Of a stretch of DNA of 64,000 nt, positions 26,073 to 34,863 are shown piece after piece. The stretch comes from DASZFV01 sp035549075 (lineage in GTDB: Bacteria > Myxococcota_A > Polyangia > Fen-1088): NCBI GenBank assembly GCA_035549075.1, contig DASZRT010000153.1, forward strand, positions 1 to 64,000. Reading direction: 5' to 3'. Position 1 is the first letter of the stretch. Each line of letters opens with the position of its first letter. A program made the position numbers and the translations under genes. Under the pieces are notes generated by a model, which saw only the letters and a list, made by a program, of their open reading frames with translations, ran no database searches and was not told where the DNA came from.

Positions 26073-29000
26073 CGGCGGCGCTCGCGCTCGCGGCTCTGTG
26101 GCTCGTCGCCGACGGCGGCGCGCCCGTCGACGCGCCGGCCGCTGCAAGCGAGATCGCGACCACGAACCCCGCGGCGAAGTCGGGCGCGCGGGCCGCGCAC
26201 GAGGCGGGTCTCGCGGCGCTGCGCGCGGGCCGCGCCAACGACGCGGCGGCGTTCTTCGCGCGCGCCGCCGAGGGCGATCCCGCGAACGCGGCCTTCGCGA
26301 CCGATCTCGGCTTCGCGCTCGCCAAGCTCGGACGCCGCGCCGAGGCCGAGGCCGCGCTGCGCGCCGCGATCGACAAGGATCCGAAGCGCTTCTACGCCTA
26401 CGTCAACCTCGCCGACTTGTTGGCCGACGATCCGACGCGCTGGGATCGGCGCGAGGCGATCGTCGCGTTCCTCGACAAAGGCCTCGAGAAGCTCAAGGAC
26501 GATCGCAAGGGTCAGCTCAACCTGCTCCTGCGCGTCGCCGCGTTCGAGCGCGCCGTCGGGCGCACCGAGGCGGCGCGCGCGCGGCTCGCGCCGCTCGTCG
26601 CCGACACGACGTCGGCTGCGCTCACGCCCGCGCAGCGCAAACGCGTGCTCGACGAGCTCGACGCCATCACGCTCGACGAGCGGTCGCGCGCGCTGGAAGC
26701 ATGGCCCGCGCCCGACGTGAGCGCGGGCGATCGGCGGCTCGCCGACGACGCCACGACGGCGCTCGCCGCGGGCCGCCCCGAGGACGCGCGCGCGACGGCC
26801 GACGCGCTCGCGCGCCGTCACCCGACGTGGGAGCGCGCGCGCGTGCTGCGCGGGCGCGCGCTCGAGGCGCTCGGGCGCGTCGACGATGCCGCGAGCGATC
26901 TCGAGATCGCCGTCAACCTCGCGCCGTCGGACGCCGAGGCGTGGCGCGCGCTCGGGCGGCTGCTCGCGCTCCAGGGCGGCGCGCTCGAAGCCGATCGCGC
27001 CGACGAGGCGCTGCGCCACGCCCTCGCGCTCGAGCCGGCGTGGACGGACCTGCGCGCGCTGCGCGAGCAGCTCGCCCACCGGCGCGCCGGTCTCGTCGCG
27101 CCCACGCCCGCGCCGCGCGCGACGCCGCCGACGGACCACGCGCGCGCGTTGTTCCAAGAGGCCGAGGCGTGGATCGACGTCGGCGATCCCGCGGGCCTCG
27201 GGCGCGATCTCGTCGCGCAGGCGCTCTCCGAATCGCCGGCCTACGTCGCGGCCGCCGTGACCAACTACTCGCTCACGGGCGCCGTGCCCGACGCGACGAT
27301 CGCCGCGCTCTGGAACGACGGCGACGCGTTGTGGGCGCTCGTCTCGGGGGTTCGGCGCGTCGCGGGCACGCGGGCGCCGGGCGCCCTCGAAGCGAGGCTC
27401 GAAAAGCCCGACGGGCGCGCGACGGCCGCGGACGCGCTCGTGCGGCCGTGGATCGATCGCGCCGTCACGCTCGACGTGCAGGAGGCGCGGTTCGCGCGGG
27501 CGCTCGCGCGCGTCGCGGTCGGCGATCGCCCAGGCGCGCTCGACGATCTCGCGGCCTACGTCGCGCGCGAGCCGCGACCCGCGCACCTCGCCGAGGCGCG
27601 CGCGCTGCGCGCCGGCTTGTTGGGGCGCGAGGCGGAGGGACATCTGTCGCCCGAGCTGCTCGCGCGAATTCGTCTCTTCGAAGATCGGCCGGACGCCGCG
27701 CTCCGCGCGCTCGGCGGCGCGTGCGCGCCCAACGTGCCCGTCGATCGCCTCACCGAGATGGGCATCGTGCACGAGTACGCGGGCCGGCTCGCCGAGGCGC
27801 GCGCCTGTTACGAGCTGGCCGCGGCGATCGGCGACGGCGCCGACGCGGCCTCGCGGCGCCTCGCGCGCCTCGACGCGCGCCTGCCCGACGACCTGTTCCG
27901 CGGCGTCGCGCTCGCGCCGTTGCGGCGCACGGCGGCGCGCGGTGACGCCGCCGCGACGTGGGCGCTCGCGCGACGCGCCGGCGACGAAGGTGAGATCGAC
28001 GACGCGCTCGAGGGCGCCGATCGTGCGCTCGTCGCGGCGTCGGCTCGCGCCGACGTCGCCGACGTGTGGGTGCCGGAGGCCCACGCGGCGCGCGCGCGTT
28101 GGGCGGCGGCGGGGCAGGCCCGCCGGCTCGCCGACGCCGAACGACGGCGACGGATCGTCGTGGGGGCGGGGCTCGCCGTGGCGCTCGCGCTCGCGCTGTT
28201 CTTGCGCCGGCGCTTCGCGGGCAAGACGCTCGCGGCGGCGCTCGCGCGGCGGCCCGCGCTGTTTCCCGACGTCGCGCGCGTCGTGGGCGAGCTGCGCCAC
28301 GACGTGCTCAAGCACCGCGCGGGCGTGCTCGGCATGGCGGCCGATCCGGCGACGTCGCGCGACGATCTCCGCAAGGCGTTGCTCGAGCCGCGGCCGGCGT
28401 CGGCCGACGTCGCCGCCGCGTACGAAGCGCTCGCGCACGCGGCGAAGGGGCAGGGGCTCACGCTGCGACCGCTCTCGCGCGAGCCCGTCTTGGGCGCGCT
28501 CGCCGCCGATCTCGCGCGCGCCGAGCGGTCGCTCGCGGCGCCGTCCCTCGACGTCGCGCGCGTTCTCGCGCTCGACGAGCGCCTGCGCGGCGCGCACGCG
28601 GAACGTCTCGCGGCCTTGCTGCAACAAGGCCCGCGAACGCGCCTCGACGCGCACACGCTGTCCGACTGGATCGCCGCCGTCGAGGCGACCGTGCGCGCCG
28701 ACGGCGAGCGGTGGGTCGCGCCCGCGCTCGCGCTCGGCGATCTCGACGTCGAGCTGCCCGTCGAGAGCGCGGCGCTGCACGCGATCTTCGCGAACCTGCT
28801 GCGCAACGCGCAGGCGGCCGTCGCGTCCGATGACGGCGGTCGCGTCATCGTGCGCGTCACGCGCGCGCGCGACGTCACGGGCCGACAGCTCGTGAGCCTC
28901 GACATCGGCGACTCGGCGTCCGCCGCGCTCACGCTCGAGGCCATCGAGGCGCGCGAGAGCGGCCGCGGTCTCGCGATCGTGCGCGACCTCGTGCGCCAGT

Positions 29001-29074
29001 GGCGCGGCCACCTCGTCGTACACCCCGAGCCCGCTCCCTTCACGAAGGTCGTCGGGGCATGCTTCCCCGCGTGA
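26069..29074 (+). CDS. Membrane histidine kinase with large periplasmic TPR sensor region
   Basis: The 1001-residue protein starts at GTG, overlapping the regulator stop. An N-terminal hydrophobic segment (ALALAALWLVADGG) may export it. Residues about 35-680 are many TPR-type helical repeats (for example AAFFARAAEGDPANAAFATD, DEALRHALALEPAWTDLR). A membrane helix lies at about 694-712 (VVGAGLAVALALALFL). The cytoplasmic part has the His motif LRHDVLKHR (His744), an N-box (FANLLRNAQAAV, about 905), a poor G1 (DIGDSASAALTLE) and a G2 (SGRGLAIVRDLVRQWRGHL). It is therefore a divergent kinase. The TPR ectodomain probably senses a protein or peptide in the envelope. It is flanked by its likely regulator and a lone receiver. 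Confidence 0.87.
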
Positions 29075-29502
29075 GCGATCCGCCGCCCCGGTTCGTCGTC
29101 TGCGAAGACGGCACCGAGTACATCGATCGTTTTCGGCGGTTTCTCGGCGAGGCGTTCGCGTTCGTGCCCGCGACGTCGTTCGCCGACGCGCTCGCGTCAG
29201 CGCCGGGCGCGGCGGGCCTGCTGCTCGATCTCGACTTCCGGCGCACCCCCGCGGCGGCGCTCGTAGACGAGGCCGGCGTGCCGGGTGCGGCGATCGACGC
29301 CGGCACGCGCCGCCGTCTCGCCGAGTCGCAGGGCATCCTCATCCTGCGCGCGCTTCGGGCGCGCGGCGTCGCGACGCGCGCCATCCTGTTCGCCGACCTC
29401 GACGATCCGGCGCGCGCGCGCTTCCTCGAAGCGTCGCTCGCGCCCCTGACCGTCGTCCCGAGCAGCACGGGCCTGCGCGAGCTGGCGGCTCTCCTCAAGT
29501 AG
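29071..29502 (+). CDS. Stand-alone receiver-like protein
   Basis: The 143-residue protein starts at GTG in a GTGA overlap with the kinase stop; an ATG at 29059 is an alternative. It has the receiver pattern: acidic residues E12/D13 (VVCEDGTE) and probable acceptor D53 (LLLDLDF). A long loop containing RRRLAESQGILILRALRARG follows, and the last strand is TVVPSS without the usual Lys. The long post-Asp loop and the 'QGxLILxxLR' helix closely match the receiver of the sigma-54 regulator three genes upstream (RRRQGLLILERLRQ), so the two are paralogues. It has no output domain. A phosphate sink or relay partner in the same pathway is likely. Confidence 0.75.
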   Translation: MSDPPPRFVVCEDGTEYIDRFRRFLGEAFAFVPATSFADALASAPGAAGLLLDLDFRRTPAAALVDEAGVPGAAIDAGTRRRLAESQGILILRALRARGVATRAILFADLDDPARARFLEASLAPLTVVPSSTGLRELAALLK

Positions 29503-29533
29503 GGGACCGCCCGGCGCCCAGCCGATCTTCGAA

Positions 29534-29938
29534 CTACTTCGCGGGTTCGCCGATCGCGGCCTCGAGGATGCGCAGGGCGCGCTCGACTTCGTCCGCGGGG
29601 CGCCGCGCGAGGTAGCGCGCGACCTTTTCGGCGGCCGCGAACGCGCTCGCGGCCGCGCCCGTCGTCGGGCGCGCGTCGTCGAGCAGCATGAGCGCCGAAA
29701 GCTCGACGTCGAGCGCCGCAGCGAGACCCGCGATGACCTCGAGCGTGGGGTTGCCCGTGCCGCGCTCGATCTGGCCGACGAGCTTGCCCGTGACGCCGGC
29801 GCGCTCGCCGAGCTGCTCCTGCGTGAGCATCCGAAGCTTCCGCAACGTGCGCACGCGCTGGCCGAAGAGCTTTCGCACGCTCGCTCGACGGCCACGCGAC
29901 ATCGCCGCATCGTCGCCGCCGCGTCGGGCGTCATACAC
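29534..29938 (-). CDS. XRE-family transcriptional regulator
   Basis: The 134-residue protein has a classic Cro/cI-type HTH at residues about 25-80 (RVRTLRKLRMLTQEQLGERAG, VGQIERGTGNPTLEVIAGLA). A helical tail follows (KVARYLARRPADEVERALRI). The GTG at 29938 gives the full length and an ATG at 29902 (MSRGRR) is an alternative; neither has a clear SD. It is divergent from two tiny zinc-finger genes, with a perfect 14-bp palindrome in the intervening region that is a likely autoregulatory operator. It probably represses itself and its neighbours. Confidence 0.85.
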   Translation of the reverse strand: MYDARRGGDDAAMSRGRRASVRKLFGQRVRTLRKLRMLTQEQLGERAGVTGKLVGQIERGTGNPTLEVIAGLAAALDVELSALMLLDDARPTTGAAASAFAAAEKVARYLARRPADEVERALRILEAAIGEPAK

Positions 29939-29979
29939 CCCGCATGGTTCTGTTATGGCGCTGTTGATCGGTGTAAATA

Positions 29980-29993
29980 GGAACTATAGTTCC
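29980..29993. promoter_or_regulatory. Perfect 14-bp palindrome, probable XRE operator
   Basis: GGAACTATAGTTCC is its own reverse complement and stands in the only AT-rich stretch locally, 42 bp upstream of the XRE start and 41 bp upstream of the preferred zinc-finger start. The size and the central TATA fit a Cro/cI-type dimer site overlapping a promoter. Confidence 0.65.
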
Positions 29994-30033
29994 ATTTTGG
30001 GTCATGGAGTGGACATTGGGAGAGGAACCGGAC

Positions 30034-30249
30034 ATGGAGGAGGTTTATGGGGGAGCCGAGGAGCCGACGCCGCCGTCACCGGAGCGCGTCCTCGTGCGTT
30101 GTGTCGCGTGTCGTGGGAGCGGAGCCCTCCAAGTGCTGGGCGACTGCATCGCCGAGCGACGGGCGGTGCGTTGTCCCTTTTGCCGTGGCGGCGGAATGCG
30201 CGTCGTCGCCGTCCGCGATCTACGCGCTGAGGCCGCGGCGCGGAGGTGA
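30034..30249 (+). CDS. Small DnaJ-type zinc-finger protein (CxxCxGxG motifs)
   Basis: The product is 71 residues from ATG 30034, preferred because AGAGGA lies 8 nt upstream. An in-frame ATG at 30004 would add ten residues (MEWTLGEEPD) but has no SD. After an acidic start it has two four-residue Cys pairs in the DnaJ central-domain style, VRCVACRGSG and VRCPFCRGGG, separated by about 20 residues, so one zinc site is expected. It ends with a basic Ala/Arg tail. There is no J domain. It may be a zinc-binding chaperone-like or nucleic-acid-binding adaptor. It is divergent from the XRE gene and probably controlled by it. Confidence 0.7.
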   Translation: MEEVYGGAEEPTPPSPERVLVRCVACRGSGALQVLGDCIAERRAVRCPFCRGGGMRVVAVRDLRAEAAARR

Positions 30250-30255
30250 CGGCTC

Positions 30256-30444
30256 GTGAAGGCGTCCGCGGGGCCGAAGATGCGCCGCTGCAAAGGCTCG
30301 TTTCGCGCGGGGCGCGCGGCGCCGTTCGGCCGCGTCGTGTGCCCCGTGTGCGCGGCGCGCCTGCGGCCGTTGCCGGGCCTGCGCGCGCCGAATCACAAGG
30401 CCGAGGTCAAGAGAGGCGACCCGTCGCCAGCAGACCAAAAATGA
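30256..30444 (+). CDS. Tiny zinc-ribbon-like protein
   Basis: The 62-residue product starts at GTG with GGAGGT about 9 nt upstream, a strong SD for this genome. It is basic and carries MRRCKGSF, then VVCPVCAARLRPLPG and APNHKAE; the CxxC plus the later His resembles one half of a zinc ribbon. It follows the DnaJ-type finger gene by 6 bp. The last 38 bp overlap the 3' end of uppP on the other strand, which lowers confidence slightly. The function is unknown. Confidence 0.55.
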   Translation: MKASAGPKMRRCKGSFRAGRAAPFGRVVCPVCAARLRPLPGLRAPNHKAEVKRGDPSPADQK

Positions 30445-31222
30445 GCGCGCCGAGCACGACGCGGTAGACGACGAACGGGATCGTCGTGCGCGTCTTCAGG
30501 AACTTGAGCAGCCACGCGATGCTCGCGTAGCTGACGATGAACGTCACGACGAGGCCGAGCGCGAGGGTGGCGTGGCTGACGTCCTTGGCGTGCAGCACCT
30601 CCTTGAGCTCGTGGATGCCGGCGGCGGCGACGGCGGGCACGCTCAGCAAGAACGAGAAACGCGCGGCGGCGGCGCGCTCGTAGCCGAGCGCCATCGCCGC
30701 CAGCAGCGTCACGCCCGAGCGCGACGCGCCCGGCACGAGCGCGAGCGCCTGCGCGCAGCCGATGAGGAACGCGTCGCGCAGCGTGAGGTCGTCGAGGACG
30801 CGCGTCTGCTTCGAGGTCTTGTCGGCGACGCCCAGCAGGAGCCCGAACACGATCTGCGCGGCGGCGATGATGGCCAGCGAGCGGAACGACGTCTCGATCT
30901 TGTGCTTGAGCAGCAGGCCCAGCACGCCGACGGGAAGCGTGCCGACGATGATGTAGAGCAGGTGCCGCGCCGCCGGCGTGGGCGGCTTGGAGCGATCGGT
31001 CACCGCCTTCACCGCGTCGCCGGCCATGCCGAGCAGGTCCTTCAAGAAGTAGCCGATGACGGCGACGAGCGACCCGAGCTGCAGCACGGCCGTGAAGGCG
31101 GCGCCTGGATCGTCCCAGCCGACGAGCGCGGGCACGATGCGCAGGTGCGCCGTCGACGAGATGGGCAGGAATTCGGTCAAGCCCTGGACGATGCCCAGGA
31201 CGACGGCTTCGATGGATGTCAT
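30407..31222 (-). CDS. uppP: Undecaprenyl-diphosphatase (UppP/BacA)
   Basis: The 271-residue integral membrane enzyme recycles undecaprenyl pyrophosphate to the monophosphate lipid carrier for peptidoglycan and other surface polymers. The family motifs are present: GIVQGLTEFLPISSTAHL near the N-terminus and VPGASRSGVTLLAAM in the second half, with about eight hydrophobic segments. The start MTSIEAVVLG is fixed by a 4-bp overlap with the birA stop. Length is normal for the family. Confidence 0.95.
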   Translation of the reverse strand: MTSIEAVVLGIVQGLTEFLPISSTAHLRIVPALVGWDDPGAAFTAVLQLGSLVAVIGYFLKDLLGMAGDAVKAVTDRSKPPTPAARHLLYIIVGTLPVGVLGLLLKHKIETSFRSLAIIAAAQIVFGLLLGVADKTSKQTRVLDDLTLRDAFLIGCAQALALVPGASRSGVTLLAAMALGYERAAAARFSFLLSVPAVAAAGIHELKEVLHAKDVSHATLALGLVVTFIVSYASIAWLLKFLKTRTTIPFVVYRVVLGALIFGLLATGRLS

Positions 31223-31977
31223 GTCGTGATTTCTCCCGAGAGGATGCGGTGAACGTGGCCGGCGTCGTCGCGCAAACGAAGCGCGCCGTCCGGATCGACG
31301 CCGAGGGTGAGGCCTTCGAGCGCGCCGACACGCGCGCGCGCGCCCAGCGCGGCGTGCTCTTGCCAGGCGGCGCTCGCGATCGCCGCGCCCTCGGCGGCGA
31401 AGCGCTCGTAGAGCGGCTCGAACGCGGCGAGCACGGCGGCGAGCACGGCGCCGCGATCGAGGATCTCGCCGCCGCGCGCGAGGCGCAGCGACGTCGCGCG
31501 GCCCTCGAGCTCGGGCGGGAACGCCGTCGCGTTGACGTTGAGCCCGATGCCGACGACGACGTGGCTCGCGCGCGCGCCCTCGCTCGACATCTCCGTGAGG
31601 ATGCCCGCGACCTTGCGGCCGCCGTCGAGCTGCACGTCGTTCGGCCACTTCAGCTTCGGCGAAAAGCCCAGCCCCGCGAGCGCGCCCGCGACCGCCGCGC
31701 CCGCGAGCAACGTCAGCGGCGGAATCTCCGACGTGGGCCTCGTCGGCCGCAGCAAGATAGAGAAGTACAAGCTCTCGCCAACAGGCGAGTGCCACGAACG
31801 TCCAAGCCGCCCCCGTCCGCGCGTCTGCGCCTCTGCTGCGATGACGAGCCCTTCCGGCGCACCTTCTCGCGCGCGCGCCGCCGCGAGATCGTTCGTCGAG
31901 CCACACTCTTCGTGCCACTCGTAACTACGCCCGAGCCACCGCGTTTCGAGGCGCGGTTTCACCAGGTCTGCAGGCAT
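31219..31977 (-). CDS. birA: Biotin-[acetyl-CoA-carboxylase] ligase, monofunctional
   Basis: The 252-residue enzyme attaches biotin to the carboxyl carrier protein of acetyl-CoA carboxylase. The biotinyl-5'-AMP loop is seen as TRGRGRLGRSW. Also present are the substrate motif KLKWPNDV and the start of the catalytic domain (CGSTNDLAAARA). The N-terminal winged-helix DNA-binding domain of the E. coli protein is absent, so it does not regulate biotin synthesis. It overlaps uppP by 4 bp. Confidence 0.93.
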   Translation of the reverse strand: MPADLVKPRLETRWLGRSYEWHEECGSTNDLAAARAREGAPEGLVIAAEAQTRGRGRLGRSWHSPVGESLYFSILLRPTRPTSEIPPLTLLAGAAVAGALAGLGFSPKLKWPNDVQLDGGRKVAGILTEMSSEGARASHVVVGIGLNVNATAFPPELEGRATSLRLARGGEILDRGAVLAAVLAAFEPLYERFAAEGAAIASAAWQEHAALGARARVGALEGLTLGVDPDGALRLRDDAGHVHRILSGEITT

Positions 31978-32062
31978 GGCCGCGCGCAGACTAACACCGC
32001 TCCAAGAAATCGGGAGGCGCGGCTTCGCCGCGCCGGCTCGCGTGCTGGGCTCTTAGGGGGCC

Positions 32063-32107
32063 CGCGGGGGAGCTAGCTCCCCCGCGCGCGCTAGCTCCCC
32101 CGCGCGC
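32063..32107. repeat. 24-bp palindrome plus tandem 18-bp duplication at the nadC 3' end
   Basis: 32063-32086 is a perfect palindrome (arms of 12 with centre AGCTAGCT) that could act as a terminator hairpin after nadC. The unit CTAGCTCCCCCGCGCGCG occurs twice head to tail, from 32073 and from 32091. The second copy contains the nadC stop codon and last codons. Confidence 0.65.
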
Positions 32108-32978
32108 TTTCGCCCGCGGGGCGGATCTCGCACGAAAAATCGATCGCGCGCGCCGAGTGAGTCAGCGAGCCGATCGACACGACGTCGACGCCGGTCTTGC
32201 TGATGTCTCGGATGCGGTCGAGCGACACGCCGCCCGAGGCCTCGATCACGATCTTGGGCGCGCGCTCGCGGATGCGCTTCACCGCTTCGCTCATCTCGCG
32301 CACCTGGAAGTTGTCGAGGAGGATGACCTCGGCGCCTGCCTCGATGGCCTCGTCGATCTGCCCGATCGTGTCGACCTCGACGGCGATGCGCAGCACGTGC
32401 GGGGCGCTCGCGCGCGCGCGGCGCACGGCCTCGCGCACCGAGCCCACGAGCGCGACGTGGTTGTCCTTGATGAGGATGCCCGAGCCCAAGTCCGCCCGGT
32501 GGTTCGCGCCGCCGCCGGCGCGAACGGCGTATTTCTGCAGCGCGCGCACGCCCGGCGTCGTCTTGCGCGTGTCGGCGATGCGCAGCTTCGCGCCCTCGGC
32601 CGCCGCGACGAACGCCTGCGTGAGCGTCGCGATGCCCGACAGGTGCTGCAAGAAGTTCAAAGCCGTCCGCTCGCCCGCGAGCAGCGCCTGCGCCGGCCCG
32701 CGCACGCTCGCGACGAGCGTGCCCTTGGCCACGGGATCACCGTCGGCGATCTTGGCGCGCACGCGCGTGCGCCAGTCGAAGCGCGTGAACACCGCCTCGA
32801 GGATGCCGAGCCCGCACACGACGCCGCGCTCGCCCGCGACGATGTCCGCCTCGGCCTCTTGTGTCTCGTCGATGCACGATGCGCTCGTGACGTCGCCGCG
32901 CCCGACGTCCTCTTCGAGGGCGAGATCGAGCAGCCGCTGGACGGCCGGGGTGTACCAAGGGGCGGAATAGACGCTCAC
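32091..32978 (-). CDS. nadC: Nicotinate-nucleotide pyrophosphorylase (quinolinate phosphoribosyltransferase)
   Basis: The 295-residue cytoplasmic enzyme converts quinolinate and PRPP to nicotinate mononucleotide in NAD synthesis. Family motifs include LEEDVGRGDVTS, AGERTALNFLQHLSGIAT, DTRKTTPGVRALQKYAV, GGGANHRADLGSGILIKDNH and EASGGVSLDRIRDISKTGVDVVSIG. It starts with GTG overlapping the HAD gene stop. The last few codons lie in an 18-bp tandem duplication, so the C-terminus (SARGS) may differ from close relatives. Confidence 0.95.
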   Translation of the reverse strand: MSVYSAPWYTPAVQRLLDLALEEDVGRGDVTSASCIDETQEAEADIVAGERGVVCGLGILEAVFTRFDWRTRVRAKIADGDPVAKGTLVASVRGPAQALLAGERTALNFLQHLSGIATLTQAFVAAAEGAKLRIADTRKTTPGVRALQKYAVRAGGGANHRADLGSGILIKDNHVALVGSVREAVRRARASAPHVLRIAVEVDTIGQIDEAIEAGAEVILLDNFQVREMSEAVKRIRERAPKIVIEASGGVSLDRIRDISKTGVDVVSIGSLTHSARAIDFSCEIRPAGESARGS

Positions 32979-33655
32979 GCGCGCACCTCAATCGGAGGTT
33001 TCATCCAATCCTGAACGGGCCACCCGCGTTTCTTCGCCGCGACGCGCAGCCGCGGGTCGGGGTTGACGACGATCCCGTTGCCGACGCGCTCGAGCATGGG
33101 CACGTCCGTGTATGAGTCCGTGTAGAAGAAGCTCTTCGACAGGTCGATGTCGTGCTTCGACCCGAGCGACTCGGCCCAGTGGATCTTGCCCGGGCCCACG
33201 CAGGCCGGCCCCACGAGCCGCCCCGTGAACTGACCCGCGTCGACCTCGAACGTGGTGGAGAGCACCTCGTCGATCCCCAAGATCTCGGCGAGCGGTTTCG
33301 TGACGTAGGTCGGCGACGACGACAGCACCGCCAGCACGTGGCCCTCGGCCCGGTGGTGCTCGATCTTGCGACGCGCGCCCGGGGTCACGAGCGGCAGGAC
33401 CTCGGCCTCCACCCAGCTGCGGCACTGCTCGGCGAACTCCGACTCGGACTTGCCACGCATCTGGCCGGCGATGTTGACGGCGATGATTTGAAGGTCGATG
33501 AGGGACAGGTGGTACTTGGCCATCCAGCCAAGGGCCTGGAGCGTCCGCAGCAGCGAAATTTCGCCGCGCCGCCGCAATTGCCGCACGAACAGCCGCGCTG
33601 TATTGCAGCTGACGAGGGTCCGATCAACGTCGAAAAAGGCGGCAATTCGCGGCAT
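32975..33655 (-). CDS. HAD-IB (SerB-like) phosphatase
   Basis: The 226-residue product starts MPRIAAFFD (ATG 33655); the longer TTG-initiated form to 33679 is less likely. HAD motif I is FDVDRTLV, motif II LAVLSSSPTYV, motif III Lys in GPGKIHWAES and motif IV YTDSYTDVPMLE. The cap and layout match the HAD-IB subfamily of phosphoserine/phospholipid-type phosphatases. The substrate is uncertain; such proteins include acyltransferase-linked and serine phosphatases. It is coupled to nadC by a GTGA overlap. Confidence 0.88.
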   Translation of the reverse strand: MPRIAAFFDVDRTLVSCNTARLFVRQLRRRGEISLLRTLQALGWMAKYHLSLIDLQIIAVNIAGQMRGKSESEFAEQCRSWVEAEVLPLVTPGARRKIEHHRAEGHVLAVLSSSPTYVTKPLAEILGIDEVLSTTFEVDAGQFTGRLVGPACVGPGKIHWAESLGSKHDIDLSKSFFYTDSYTDVPMLERVGNGIVVNPDPRLRVAAKKRGWPVQDWMKPPIEVRA

Positions 33656-33756
33656 GAACCGTCGGAGTGTATCGCACAAGGCGACAGAAATCCGGGGTCC
33701 TCACCTTGGGTTGGGAATGATGCGAAACGTGGGGAAGCGCCGCGTCGAGCCTCGAA

Positions 33757-33785
33757 TTGACGACGCCGGACCTTAGGCGTAGGAA
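33757..33785 (+). promoter_or_regulatory. Candidate sigma-70 promoter for rsmD-coaD-aminotransferase
   Basis: TTGACG at 33757-33762 is followed after 17 nt by TAGGAA at 33780-33785, just upstream of the rsmD start at 33798. The -10 match is weak. The 142-bp gap around it shows nothing else. Confidence 0.3.
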
Positions 33786-33797
33786 CGAAAGTCGAAC

Positions 33798-34349
33798 ATG
33801 CGTCTGACAGGCGGGCTCGATCGCGGGCGGCGGCTCATTGCCCCGCGCGGCGCGGACACCAGGCCGACCGCGGCCAAGGTTCGCGAGGCCATCTTCAACA
33901 TCCTCGGCCCCGTGCCCGAAGGCGACGTGCTGGACCTGTACGCGGGGACGGGTGCGCTGGGCCTCGAGGCGCTGTCGCGTGGCGCGGCGCACGCCGTGTT
34001 CGTCGAGCGCGAGCACGCGCCGCTCGTGGCCCTGCGTCGCAACATCAAGGAGCTCGGCTTCGAGGACCGCGCGTCCATCGTACCGGCCGACGTGTGCACC
34101 GCGCTGCGCCGCCTCGCCGGGAAGGCGAAGCGGTTTTCCTGGATCTTCCTCGACCCGCCTTACGTCAAGGAGACCACGGGCGTGTTGGCCGAGCTGTCGG
34201 GCAGCGGGCTGCTCGCGCCGTGCGCCGTCGTCATCCTCGAGCACGATCGCCGAAACCGGCCGCCCGAGTCGGTGGGCGCGCTCTTCCTCACGGATCGGCG
34301 CTCGTACGGCGACACCGAGCTCTCGTTCTACCGCTGCTCGAGCTCCTGA
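33798..34349 (+). CDS. rsmD: 16S rRNA (guanine-966-N2)-methyltransferase
   Basis: The 183-residue SAM-dependent methyltransferase modifies 16S rRNA. Visible motifs are GRRLIAPRGADTRPTAAKV (family N-terminus), the SAM loop DLYAGTGALGLEALSRG, VEREHAPLVALRRNI and the catalytic DPPY (IFLDPPYVKE). The size is normal. It is followed 22 bp later by coaD, the standard rsmD-coaD pairing. Confidence 0.95.
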   Translation: MRLTGGLDRGRRLIAPRGADTRPTAAKVREAIFNILGPVPEGDVLDLYAGTGALGLEALSRGAAHAVFVEREHAPLVALRRNIKELGFEDRASIVPADVCTALRRLAGKAKRFSWIFLDPPYVKETTGVLAELSGSGLLAPCAVVILEHDRRNRPPESVGALFLTDRRSYGDTELSFYRCSSS

Positions 34350-34371
34350 TAGCAACCTCCTGGAGGACAAC

Positions 34372-34863
34372 GTGAAGCTCGCGGTCTACCCGGGCACGTT
34401 CGACCCGATCACGAACGGCCACGCCGACATCCTGCGGCGCTCGCTGGCCTTCTTCGACAAGGTCGTCGTCGCGCTGGCCGAGAACCCGCGCAAGACGCCG
34501 ATGTTCACGATCGAGGAGCGGCGCCGCATGATTCTCGAGGCGGTCGGCGGCGACGCGCGCGTCGAGGTCGACGCCTTCTCGGGCCTGCTCGTCGAATATT
34601 GCAAGCGCCGCGGCGCGGGCGCCGTCATCCGCGGCCTGCGCGCGCTCGCCGACTTCGAGTACGAGTTCCAGTTCGCGCACATGAACAGGCACCTCGCGCC
34701 CGAGGTCGAGACGATGTTTCTCATGACCAGCGAGGAGAGCTTTTATGTATCCTCCTCGCTCGTCAAAGAAGTGGCCCTCATGGGCGGTGACGTTTCGCGG
34801 ATGGTTCCGCCCGCTGTCGTCGCCGCGCTGGCCGCGAAACGCAAACAAGGAGTCGCTCCGTGA
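34372..34863 (+). CDS. coaD: Phosphopantetheine adenylyltransferase
   Basis: The 163-residue enzyme forms dephospho-CoA from phosphopantetheine and ATP. The nucleotidyltransferase motif VYPGTFDPITNGHADIL, VIRGLRALADFEYEFQ and the C-terminal SSSLVKEVALMGGDVS are diagnostic. It starts at GTG with GGAGG 5 nt upstream and ends with a TGA overlapping the next GTG. Confidence 0.96.
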   Translation: MKLAVYPGTFDPITNGHADILRRSLAFFDKVVVALAENPRKTPMFTIEERRRMILEAVGGDARVEVDAFSGLLVEYCKRRGAGAVIRGLRALADFEYEFQFAHMNRHLAPEVETMFLMTSEESFYVSSSLVKEVALMGGDVSRMVPPAVVAALAAKRKQGVAP

